From Sporanaerobacter acetigenes DSM 13106 (lineage in GTDB: Bacteria; Bacillota; Clostridia; Tissierellales; Sporanaerobacteraceae), in contig NZ_FQXR01000011.1 in NCBI RefSeq assembly GCF_900130025.1, positions 1 to 64,000 on the forward strand: a stretch of 64,000 nucleotides of DNA, read 5' to 3'. The position numbers and the translations under genes were made by a program. A model generated the notes under the pieces. The model saw only the letters and a list, made by a program, of their open reading frames with translations, had not been told where the DNA came from and made no database searches. Below, in pieces: positions 45,753 to 54,501 of the stretch. Position 1 is the stretch's first letter, and each line of letters starts with the position of its first letter.

Positions 45753-48524
45753 TTGGATGGAAAGAGAAAAAAATTAAAATCTAAAGCCAAAGTAATTCAA
45801 AAATATTCTAAAGATGGATTAGTAGAGCATAATCTTTTAGAAAACACTACTAGAAATATTAGTCGGAAAATAGAGGATGTAAACTTAGAAAAGGCTCTTA
45901 AAGAAAAAAAGGTAGAATCCATCAATTATTCTAGGGATAGAGGAAATAATGAATTTACAAGAAAAAAGCCAAAGGTATCAATTGGAAAAACTCTGGAAGA
46001 TTCTATGGTTTCAAATAATTCCAATGTAATTCATAAAGATAATGAGTATGGATTAGCAGATGATATTTCTATATCGGAGTTGAATGAAGAAGCCATAGAA
46101 GCAATAGATGAACAACAGACTCAGGGGAAAGGTGAGATAGAAAACAATTATATAGAAACTATAAAACAAGATGAATATGATCCAAGTAGGAAGCAAATAA
46201 ATAATTATGCCCCAAGGCATTATAGTGAGCCAAAACCATATGAAAACATAAATAATACACATTTACCAATAGATAGAATTGAAAATGACATAGGGAATAA
46301 ATTAAATCATAAAAAAGAATATATCCTTGGACATAAAGGAAGATATAAGCAGAAAGAAAGCTCTACTAAGCAAGATTTAAAATTTTCTAAAGATAATTTA
46401 GATATTTCAAAAGATAATCCTGAAGAAAAGATGGATTTTCAAAATAAGATGAAGCTAGAGTTGCAAACTGAAAAGGAAGATCCTAAGCCACTAGGAACCA
46501 GGGATTATAGCAAACAAGGAGAAAAAGATAGCAAGAACAATTACACTAAAATAGAAAATCCTTTAGAAAAAATAGAAAGAACTGAAAAGGGTTATAAAGA
46601 TAAGAAAAAAACAGATGATAAAAAGCAGAGTACAAAAACCCAATCAAGACTTAAATTTGACAGGAAAAATAAAAAAGATAAATTACTTCATAATGCGGAG
46701 AATATAGATAATCCTATTAAAAAAGTATTGGGCACTTCGGGAGAAATCATAGATATTAGTTCTAGTAAGGTATTCCATAATAAAATGGAAGAGCTTGAAG
46801 ATGAAAATGTGGGAGCAGAATCCATTCATAAATCACAAGAATTTGCAGAAGGGACATTAAGAAAAGGGAAAAACTATAGTATTCGCAGAAAAAATAGGAA
46901 ACTAAAGAGGAAGCATAAAGAAATAAAAAAGGCTGAAGAATTAAAAGGTAAACTAGAATTTAATAAAACTATAAGTAAAAACGAGGCATATCAAGAGGCA
47001 AGTGGGTTTGGAAGGTATATACAAAACTGGAGGATTAAGAGGCAGTATAATCAAAACACCCATAAAGCCTTTCATCAAAGATTCTTACAGGGCATTAAAG
47101 GAAGCTTAGATACGGTAAAGGAAATTACAAAAAGGGCTAATAAAAAGGCAGGTGTATATGTAATTGCACTTGCTTTTTTATTTATGATGATTATGGTAAC
47201 TACCCAATCCTGCTCAAATATTATAATGGGGGGATTAGGTACTATAGCAGGAACATCATATCAGGCTTCTGATACAGAAGTAACAGCTGCCGATGTTGAA
47301 TATACCAGATTAGAAACAGGGTTACTTATGACTCTAAAAGATATAGAAAAGGATCATCCAGGATATGATGGATATCGATATAATTTAGATGGAGTAGGTC
47401 ATGATCCCCATGAATTATTGGCATATTTAACTGCAAAATATGGAGATTTTAAAGCAGATAGAATAAAAAATGAGATAAAAAGAATATTTAATGAGCAATA
47501 TGAATTAACTCTAAAAGAAATATATGAAATAGAGGATGAAGATGAAAGGAGGATACTCGTAACAACACTGTCTACTAGAGCATTATCAGAAGTACTAGAG
47601 GAAAATCTAAATGGAGAAGAAAAAGAGCTTTATGATGTCTTGATGAATAGCAAAGGAAACTTTATGGTATATCAAAGCCCTACAGAGGGAGATTGGAAAA
47701 AATTTATTAGCAGTTTATTTGGTTGGAGGATTCATCCAATAAAGCAAGTACCTAGTTTTCATACAGGTTTAGATATAGCAAAACTAGAAGGTTCTCTATT
47801 ATATGCAATATTTGATGGCATAGTAAAAAAGATAGATTACGATAGGAATGGATATGGGCACTATATAATAATTGAGGATAAGAGTGGGAATACAGCCCTT
47901 TATGCTCATTGTTCTAGCATTGATGTGTTAAGGGGAACGAATATTAAAAAAGGAGATATTATTGCAAAAGTAGGGAGTACAGGAATGTCTACAGGTGCTC
48001 ATTTGCATTTAGAATTAGAGGATTCGAAGGGAAATCTTTTGAATCCTTATTTTTATTTATACAGTGAATCAGAAAGTCCTATAGGAGCGACTGTATATTA
48101 CAACGGCTACACAGGTAATTATGGAAATCCAGTTATACCTTATGATGATGAAACAATAAGAGCACTATTTAATGAGGCAGACAAGCATTTAGGAAAGAGA
48201 TATATCTTTGGAGCAAGTGGACCAGAAAATTTTGATTGTTCTAGTTTTGTATGTTGGGTTTTCAGAAATTCAGGAATCCACAATATACCAAGGATTACAG
48301 CTCAAGGCATATTTAATATTAGTACACCAATTTCATCAAGTGAGGCAAAAGCAGGAGATGTTATTTTCTTTACTGGAACCTATAATGCAGGAGTACCAGT
48401 TACCCATGTAGGTATTTATGCCGGAAATGGAATGATGATCCATGCTGGGGACCCTGTTCAATACACTAGTATAGAGTCAAATTATTGGAGAAATCACTTT
48501 TATTCTTTTGGAAGATTAAGATAG
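45753..48524 (+). CDS. two-domain cell-wall hydrolase (M23 peptidase + NlpC/P60)
   Basis: Opens the peptidoglycan for the conjugation channel. TTG start at 45753 with GGGGTGAT upstream; 923 residues. Residues 1-440 are a highly charged, probably disordered cytoplasmic stretch rich in Lys, Glu and Asn; one membrane helix at about 467-487; M23 endopeptidase around 650-770 (H670 in FHTGLDIA, HLHLEL); NlpC/P60 at 800-923 with nucleophile C829 (NFDCSSFVCW) and His in VTHVGIYAG. The VirB1-like position after VirB4 is typical of Tn1549 elements. Confidence 0.92.
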   Translation: MDGKRKKLKSKAKVIQKYSKDGLVEHNLLENTTRNISRKIEDVNLEKALKEKKVESINYSRDRGNNEFTRKKPKVSIGKTLEDSMVSNNSNVIHKDNEYGLADDISISELNEEAIEAIDEQQTQGKGEIENNYIETIKQDEYDPSRKQINNYAPRHYSEPKPYENINNTHLPIDRIENDIGNKLNHKKEYILGHKGRYKQKESSTKQDLKFSKDNLDISKDNPEEKMDFQNKMKLELQTEKEDPKPLGTRDYSKQGEKDSKNNYTKIENPLEKIERTEKGYKDKKKTDDKKQSTKTQSRLKFDRKNKKDKLLHNAENIDNPIKKVLGTSGEIIDISSSKVFHNKMEELEDENVGAESIHKSQEFAEGTLRKGKNYSIRRKNRKLKRKHKEIKKAEELKGKLEFNKTISKNEAYQEASGFGRYIQNWRIKRQYNQNTHKAFHQRFLQGIKGSLDTVKEITKRANKKAGVYVIALAFLFMMIMVTTQSCSNIIMGGLGTIAGTSYQASDTEVTAADVEYTRLETGLLMTLKDIEKDHPGYDGYRYNLDGVGHDPHELLAYLTAKYGDFKADRIKNEIKRIFNEQYELTLKEIYEIEDEDERRILVTTLSTRALSEVLEENLNGEEKELYDVLMNSKGNFMVYQSPTEGDWKKFISSLFGWRIHPIKQVPSFHTGLDIAKLEGSLLYAIFDGIVKKIDYDRNGYGHYIIIEDKSGNTALYAHCSSIDVLRGTNIKKGDIIAKVGSTGMSTGAHLHLELEDSKGNLLNPYFYLYSESESPIGATVYYNGYTGNYGNPVIPYDDETIRALFNEADKHLGKRYIFGASGPENFDCSSFVCWVFRNSGIHNIPRITAQGIFNISTPISSSEAKAGDVIFFTGTYNAGVPVTHVGIYAGNGMMIHAGDPVQYTSIESNYWRNHFYSFGRLR

Positions 48525-48538
48525 GGAGGGAGTTATCT

Positions 48539-48820
48539 ATGGATAAAAAATTAATAAAGAAGTATCAAGAATCTGAGAAACTTCAAAAACAGATCCAAGC
48601 TTTACAGGAAAAACTTAAAGGGATAGATAGTGAAGCGGAAGAGCTAGAAAAGACAGAGCTTCACAAGATATTTAGAACATCTAAGATTTCTTTTGAAGAA
48701 TATACTCAGATTATTAAAGGCGTTTTGGATAAGGATAAATTTACTGAAAAACTACAGGAAAGAAAAGAAGATATATATTTTAGTAAACAAGATGAAAGAG
48801 AGGGTATGGATAATGAATAG
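48539..48820 (+). CDS. DUF4315 family protein
   Basis: 93-residue, mostly coiled-coil protein (KLIKKYQESEKLQKQIQALQ heptads), ending in a charged tail. DUF4315 genes sit in this place in Tn1549-like elements; function unknown. GGGAGGGAG precedes the ATG by about 5 nt. Overlaps the next gene by 8 nt. Confidence 0.82.
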   Translation: MDKKLIKKYQESEKLQKQIQALQEKLKGIDSEAEELEKTELHKIFRTSKISFEEYTQIIKGVLDKDKFTEKLQERKEDIYFSKQDEREGMDNE

Positions 48821-49661
48821 ATATATTAAAAGTGTTCTAACACTATGTATAGTAATGGTATTAGTTTTATTAAATAATACCCATGTTTTTGCTAATGATG
48901 ACCATATTGCTAAAAAATCCTATTTTAGTGATATTATCTATGCATCAGACATTATTGGAGATGAAAAGCCAGATGAATCTATTGAAATTTATAGAGAAGA
49001 AGGAACAATATCAAATCCACAAATCAAAGAGCCTTCAAACAATTGGAGCCAGGAAACAAATACAATAAGATCTAATAATGGATTTGATGTATCTCTAGTA
49101 ATGGGTGGGAATATGGATGCTATAAATCCCTTAGCTACTAAGCAGTATATAGCTAGGGCAGATATGACAGAAAATGTAGGGGAAGATGGTAAAGAATTTG
49201 AGATGAAATTGGATGGCGAAGAAAATTCAACTTCAAAGCAGACAAGGCAATTTATAACCTTTACCACTAATAGTGGAAAAACATTTCATCTAATAGTAGA
49301 CCATGAAAAAGCATCTCAAAATGTATTTCTCTTAACAGAAGTAGGCGAACAAGATTTATTAAATATGATAGAAGGAGAAAAATCAAATATAAATGTAAAA
49401 CCAGTAGTGGAGGAACCAAAAGAAGAAGAGCCTAAGGAAGAAGAAAATAAAGAGATAGAAGAAAAGCCCAAGGAGAAAAATAAATCTTCCTTTATATTTG
49501 TACTGTTAATCTTAGGAATTGTAGGTGGTGGAGGATATTATTTTAAGATTTATAAGCCTAGTCATGAGGATTTTGAAGATGAATACGATGAGGATGAGAT
49601 GGAATATGAAGATGAGTATGATGAAGAATTTGAGGAAGGAAATGAAGAAAATAGATATTGA
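48813..49661 (+). CDS. DUF4366 family membrane protein
   Basis: 282 residues from ATG 48813, which overlaps the DUF4315 gene end. Signal peptide 1-26 (ends HVFAND), an extracellular domain 30-185 with the family's RQFITFTTNSGKTFHLIVDHE, a Glu/Lys/Pro-rich stalk, one membrane helix (SSFIFVLLILGIVGGGGYYF), and a very acidic cytoplasmic tail. Conserved in Tn1549-like transfer operons; role unknown, likely a surface or channel-associated component. Confidence 0.82.
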   Translation: MNRYIKSVLTLCIVMVLVLLNNTHVFANDDHIAKKSYFSDIIYASDIIGDEKPDESIEIYREEGTISNPQIKEPSNNWSQETNTIRSNNGFDVSLVMGGNMDAINPLATKQYIARADMTENVGEDGKEFEMKLDGEENSTSKQTRQFITFTTNSGKTFHLIVDHEKASQNVFLLTEVGEQDLLNMIEGEKSNINVKPVVEEPKEEEPKEEENKEIEEKPKEKNKSSFIFVLLILGIVGGGGYYFKIYKPSHEDFEDEYDEDEMEYEDEYDEEFEEGNEENRY

Positions 49662-49714
49662 ATATTGAAATTTTATAAATAACTAGGAGCTAAAATTTTA
49701 AAAGACTGAATAAT

Positions 49715-49756
49715 CCCCCAAATATGATATAATTTAGAAAATAGCATGTTTGGGGG
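49715..49756 (+). promoter_or_regulatory. Extended -10 promoter inside an inverted repeat that covers the ribosome site
   Basis: TGATATAAT (49725-49733) is an extended -10 element. It lies between CCCCCAAA (49715-49722) and TTTGGGGG (49749-49756), perfect 8-bp arms. The right arm contains the Shine-Dalgarno of the PHP-ATPase gene. RNA started at this promoter (near 49740) lacks the left arm; RNA reading through from the transfer operon has both. Confidence 0.6.
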
Positions 49757-49763
49757 AGATATG

Positions 49764-52346
49764 ATGTTTAAAAACGGGGCTTCTGTTTTAAGAGCAGATT
49801 TTCATTTACATACTATAAAGGATAAAGAATTTAAATATCACAATAATCCAAATGAATTTGTAAAGGAATATGTTCAAAAATTAAAAGAAGCTGATATATC
49901 AATAGGTGCAATAACTAACCATAATAAATTTGATAAAGATGAATTTAAAGCTTTAAGAAGGCAAGCTAAAAAAGAAAATATTTTTTTGCTACCTGGGGTA
50001 GAACTTTCTGTTAAGGAAGGGGCGAATGGTATTCATACTTTAATTATCTTTTCTGATTCATGGTATGAAAATGGAGAAAATAATATTGAAGTTTTTTTAA
50101 ATCAAGTATTTGCTGGAGTAGCAAATCGTGAAAATGAGAATGTAAGTTGTAATTATGATATAAATGGGGTTATAAGCAATTTGGAGCAACATAATAAAGA
50201 TTATTTTATAATATTTGCTCATGTAGATCAAAAAAGTGGTTTATTATATGAATGTGGGGGAGGCTTAATACAAAGGTTATGGGATAACCCATTATTAAAA
50301 GAAAGAGTTTTGGGAGTTCAAAAATCCAAAAATATTGATAAATTTAATAACTTAACACAATGGATTGGCTATGAATTACCAAAATTAGAAGGTTGTGATC
50401 CTAAAAAAATTGAGGATATAGGCGAGGGTGACAAATGTTATCTTAAGATAGGGGATTATTCTTTTAATGCTGTAAAATATGCCCTAATGGATTTTTCAAA
50501 CAGGGTATTCTATGATATTCCTTTGTTTAAACATGGATACATCGACAGTATAGAATATACAGGAGGGAAATTAGATAATATAAATGTTGATTTTTCAAAA
50601 GAATTGAATACTATTATTGGAATAAGGGGGAGTGGTAAATCTTCCATACTAGAAACTTTAAGATATGGATTGGATTTAAAAGCAGATATTGATGATGATT
50701 ATAAGGAAAGTCTTGTAAAATATGTTTTAGATTCTGGGGGTATTATAAAAATTAAGCTAGTAGATAATAATAATAGGAAATACTTGCTAACCAAATATTT
50801 AGAGGATGATAAAGTGTACATTTCAGATGTAGATGAAAATCAACTAAATATATCATTAGAATCTATAATTAATAATCCATTATATTTTGGACAAAAAGAT
50901 TTATCTATGAGAGCTCCAGGTTATGAGTTTAATCTACTAAGTAAATTAATTGGTAAAAAGACGAAAGAAGTAAATGAAAAACTTAAAGGCAATAGCGAAG
51001 AATTAAAACAAAAGATAGAAGAGATAATAAAGATACAACAGTACCCGAATAGAATAGATGAACTTACTACTAGGGTTAATGATTTAAACATGAAATTAGC
51101 TATTTATGAAGAAAAAGGCATTGCTGAAAAATTAGACAAACAAAAACAATTTGAAGATGAAAGCCTATATTTTGAACAAATAAGTGGATTTATAAATGAC
51201 TTGTCAGATGACTTAGAAAGTAGTTTGGAATCAGAAAAGATTAGATTACTAAAAGATAAAGCTAAATATACATCTAAGTATAATGGTGAGATATTTGAAC
51301 GTGTAAATGAAAGTATAGAAAATATAATTAAATTATATGGAGGGCTATCTAATATAAATCAAAATATTCTTGCTGAGTTAGAAAAAATCAAGTCTGAGCA
51401 GAATAACTTTGTTGAATGTAAAGATTCATTAAAAGAAGAGTTTGCTAGGATAAAAAGGGAAATAGATGTTGAAACTTTAAATCCTGATAGTTTTCTAGAT
51501 TATTCGAAAAAGGTTAAAGATACTTCAGACGAATTACAGCAATATCAACTAAAAATGCAAGAAAAAAGTGCTTTAGAGAATTCTTTAAAGAACTTATTAA
51601 AAGATAGAAAGGAGCTAGTACACGAAAGATTTAGACTTTATAAAAAAGAAATTGAGAAAATAAATGATTCACAGGAACAATTATCAATTGAAATTGAGTT
51701 AAAGGGAAATAAACAGGAATTTATGGATAAACTGAAGGAAGTTGGTCAAGGGACTGGTATACGTTCTAATAAATATAAGGATATTTCAGAACAATTTAGT
51801 GATTTTATAGCAATTATAGATGATATTATGCTCAATGAATCAAAAAAAATTAAAACAATTATATCTGGTAATGATTATGATAAATTTATTGAAAAGATAA
51901 AAGGTAATCTTAAAGATTGCATAGAATATGAAGTCCCTGATAAAGTAGATATATTATATCATGGGAAGAACTTAGAATATCACTCCCTTGGACAGAGAGC
52001 ATCGGCAATTGTTCTTTTCATTTTGACCCAAAAGGATAACGATATAATTATTATTGATCAACCTGAAGATGATTTAGATAATAAAGTGATTTATGATGAA
52101 TTGATAAAAACTTTAAAGGAAAGAAAATCAGATATACAATTTATCTTTGTTACCCATAACGCGAATATACCTGTTTTAGGAGATTCAGAAAAAATTATTG
52201 TAACGGAATTTGAAGATGATAAGATTATGGTTGACTCTGGAAGTATCGATTGTTCGCATATTCAAAAGAAAATTATAAAAATTATGGAAGGTGGAGAAGA
52301 TGCGTTTGAAAAACGTAATAGTATATATTTAAACTGGAATATGTAA
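49764..52346 (+). CDS. PHP-domain AAA/SMC-like ATPase (Ppl/TrlF-type)
   Basis: Fusion of a PHP metallo-phosphoesterase/nuclease-like domain (1-270) with an SMC/RecF-type ATPase. PHP residues: H14 and H16 (FHLHT), H53 in TNHN (Asn replaces the more usual Asp), GVELS Glu near 82, FAHVDQ. ATPase: Walker A GIRGSGKSS (K292), long coiled coil about 390-660, then IIIIDQPEDDLDN and VTHNANIPV. Start ATG 49764, 5-6 nt after GGGGGAG; 860 residues. The same architecture defines the single-gene Ppl anti-phage system, so defence cargo is the favoured role (inference). It interrupts the element backbone between DUF4366 and topoisomerase III. Confidence 0.82.
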   Translation: MFKNGASVLRADFHLHTIKDKEFKYHNNPNEFVKEYVQKLKEADISIGAITNHNKFDKDEFKALRRQAKKENIFLLPGVELSVKEGANGIHTLIIFSDSWYENGENNIEVFLNQVFAGVANRENENVSCNYDINGVISNLEQHNKDYFIIFAHVDQKSGLLYECGGGLIQRLWDNPLLKERVLGVQKSKNIDKFNNLTQWIGYELPKLEGCDPKKIEDIGEGDKCYLKIGDYSFNAVKYALMDFSNRVFYDIPLFKHGYIDSIEYTGGKLDNINVDFSKELNTIIGIRGSGKSSILETLRYGLDLKADIDDDYKESLVKYVLDSGGIIKIKLVDNNNRKYLLTKYLEDDKVYISDVDENQLNISLESIINNPLYFGQKDLSMRAPGYEFNLLSKLIGKKTKEVNEKLKGNSEELKQKIEEIIKIQQYPNRIDELTTRVNDLNMKLAIYEEKGIAEKLDKQKQFEDESLYFEQISGFINDLSDDLESSLESEKIRLLKDKAKYTSKYNGEIFERVNESIENIIKLYGGLSNINQNILAELEKIKSEQNNFVECKDSLKEEFARIKREIDVETLNPDSFLDYSKKVKDTSDELQQYQLKMQEKSALENSLKNLLKDRKELVHERFRLYKKEIEKINDSQEQLSIEIELKGNKQEFMDKLKEVGQGTGIRSNKYKDISEQFSDFIAIIDDIMLNESKKIKTIISGNDYDKFIEKIKGNLKDCIEYEVPDKVDILYHGKNLEYHSLGQRASAIVLFILTQKDNDIIIIDQPEDDLDNKVIYDELIKTLKERKSDIQFIFVTHNANIPVLGDSEKIIVTEFEDDKIMVDSGSIDCSHIQKKIIKIMEGGEDAFEKRNSIYLNWNM

Positions 52347-52353
52347 GATACTG

Positions 52354-52384
52354 AATGGTGGTGTAAACCACCATTTTTATTTTT
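52354..52384 (+). terminator. Terminator after the PHP-ATPase gene
   Basis: AATGGTGGT (52354-52362) pairs with ACCACCATT (52367-52375) around GTAA; Ts follow (TTTTTATTTTTA). With the upstream own promoter it makes the PHP-ATPase a self-contained transcription unit. Confidence 0.8.
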
Positions 52385-52404
52385 ATAGAAAGTGAGGTAA
52401 TCAA

Positions 52405-54459
52405 ATGAAACTAATCATTACAGAAAAACCATCCGTAGCCATGTCTATTGCCAAGGTATTAGGCGTTCATGGTAGAAAGGATGGCTATATTGAAAGTAAG
52501 GAATATATTATTAGTTGGTGTGTGGGGCATCTAGTAGGACTTGCCCAAGCTGATAAATACAATGAAAAATATAAAAAGTGGAGGTATGAAGATTTACCAA
52601 TTATTCCATCCAAATTTCAGTATGATCTATTTGTCAAAACAAAAAAGCAATATGAAATCCTCAATAAATTATTAAACCGTTCTGATGTACTAGAAGTTAT
52701 CAATGCCTGTGATTCAGGAAGGGAAGGGGAATTAATCTTTAGATTAGTATATTACCATTCAAAATGTCAAAAGCCTATGAAAAGATTATGGATTAGTTCC
52801 ATGGAAGATAGTGCTATAGAAGATGGTTTTAAGAATTTAAAAGATGGAAAAGAATTTAATAATCTATATAAATCTGCATTAGCAAGGAGTCAGGCAGACT
52901 GGATAGTAGGAATTAATGCAACAAGATTATTTACAGTCCTATACAATCAACTGCTAAGTGTAGGAAGAGTTCAAACACCTACCTTAGCCCTAATAGTAAA
53001 TAGAGAGGAGGATATTCGAAGTTTTCGAAAAGAAAAATTCTATCATCTAGATCTATATTTAGATGGATTTATGGCTAGTAGTGAAAGAATAAAGGAAAAA
53101 GATGAAGCTAATGAATTGAAAAATTTATGTATTGGGGAAATGGCCATTGCAAAGGATGTTAAAAAAGAAAAGAAAAATGTAAATCCACCTTTACCATTTG
53201 ACCTAACCAGCTTACAAAGAGAAGCAAATAGATTGTTTGGATATACTGCAAAACAAACATTAGATTATACCCAATCTTTATATGAAAAGAAGTGGGTTAC
53301 TTATCCTAGGACTGATAGCAGATATCTAACTGATGATATGATGGAGTCTTTAGTTAATCTAATAAATGGTATCGACAGAGATAATTTAGTAGAAAATCCA
53401 AATTATAAAAGAATATTGGATAGTAAAAAGGTAACAGATCATCATGCCATAATTCCAACCATACAATCCTTAAATATGAATATTGAGGACATTCCTAAAA
53501 CTGAAAAGAATATATACAAGCTAATTTGCTTAAAATTGCTTGAAGCTGTAGCTGATACCTATGTAGAAGAAATAGTAAGAGTGTCATTATTGGTAGGAGA
53601 TAAAATATTTACTGCAAAAGGTAAGAAAGTTGTAAATCTAGGATTTAAGGGTATAAAAAGTAGTTTTGATGAGAATTTCAATACCATGGAAAAGGAAAAA
53701 GATAATAGCATTTTACTTCCAGAAATAGAAGAAGGAATGGTATTTGAGATACAGAATAGTGAAATTCGAGAAGGTTTTACCCAATCACCAAAGCATTTTA
53801 CAGAAGACACTCTATTATCTGCAATGGAAAGAGCAGGTAATGAAGAATTAGATAAGGAATTAGATGTAGAGAAAAAAGGTTTAGGTACACCTGCAACAAG
53901 AGCAGGGATTATTGAAAAATTAATCTCAGTGGGATATCTGGAGAGAAAAAAGAAGCAGTTATTACCCACAGATAAGGGGGTAAGTCTAATTACAGTAATG
54001 CCTGATAATTTAAAATCACCTAAACTTACAGCTGAATGGGAAAATAAATTAACTGAGATTTCATTAGGGAAAGGAAGTGATGAAGAATTTTTAAAGGGAA
54101 TAGATGAAATGATTACAGATCTAGTCAAGACCTATTCCCATATTGCAGTAGAAAACAAAGAGAAATTTCAATCAAATAGAGAAGTATTAGGGAGTTGCCC
54201 AAGGTGTAAGAGCTACATCTTTGAAGGAAAGAAGAATTTTTATTGTTCCAACAAAGAATGTGGCTTTTCTTTATTAAAAGAGGACAGATTCTTTACGGAT
54301 AAAAGAAAGAAACTAACTAAAGAAATGGTAAAGACTTTATTGTCAAAAGGAGAAGTAATAGTAAAAGGATTGTATTCAAAAAAGACAGGAAAGACTTATA
54401 ATGCCTATATTTCTATTGAAGATACAGGTAAGTATATTAATTATAAAATGAGGTTTTAA
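52405..54459 (+). CDS. topB: DNA topoisomerase III
   Basis: Type IA topoisomerase carried by the element, probably helping strand transfer or replication of the circle. 684 residues: TOPRIM start KLIITEKPSVAMSIAKVLG, DSGREGELI acidic triad region, catalytic Y300 in VTYPRTDSRY, and a C-terminal zinc-ribbon-like segment (CPRCKS...CSNKECG) about 595-620. GTGAGG precedes the ATG. 42 nt separate it from the next gene. Confidence 0.93.
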   Translation: MKLIITEKPSVAMSIAKVLGVHGRKDGYIESKEYIISWCVGHLVGLAQADKYNEKYKKWRYEDLPIIPSKFQYDLFVKTKKQYEILNKLLNRSDVLEVINACDSGREGELIFRLVYYHSKCQKPMKRLWISSMEDSAIEDGFKNLKDGKEFNNLYKSALARSQADWIVGINATRLFTVLYNQLLSVGRVQTPTLALIVNREEDIRSFRKEKFYHLDLYLDGFMASSERIKEKDEANELKNLCIGEMAIAKDVKKEKKNVNPPLPFDLTSLQREANRLFGYTAKQTLDYTQSLYEKKWVTYPRTDSRYLTDDMMESLVNLINGIDRDNLVENPNYKRILDSKKVTDHHAIIPTIQSLNMNIEDIPKTEKNIYKLICLKLLEAVADTYVEEIVRVSLLVGDKIFTAKGKKVVNLGFKGIKSSFDENFNTMEKEKDNSILLPEIEEGMVFEIQNSEIREGFTQSPKHFTEDTLLSAMERAGNEELDKELDVEKKGLGTPATRAGIIEKLISVGYLERKKKQLLPTDKGVSLITVMPDNLKSPKLTAEWENKLTEISLGKGSDEEFLKGIDEMITDLVKTYSHIAVENKEKFQSNREVLGSCPRCKSYIFEGKKNFYCSNKECGFSLLKEDRFFTDKRKKLTKEMVKTLLSKGEVIVKGLYSKKTGKTYNAYISIEDTGKYINYKMRF

Positions 54460-54501
54460 AATTATAACAAGGCTTAATTTAACAGTCAAAGGAGGTAAGC
54501 T

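Noticed and set aside
53559-54128. 189-codon minus-strand frame inside topB
   Set aside because: Antisense to a clear topoisomerase with conserved domains; Ser/Phe/Leu-rich composition typical of a shadow frame; no ribosome site.
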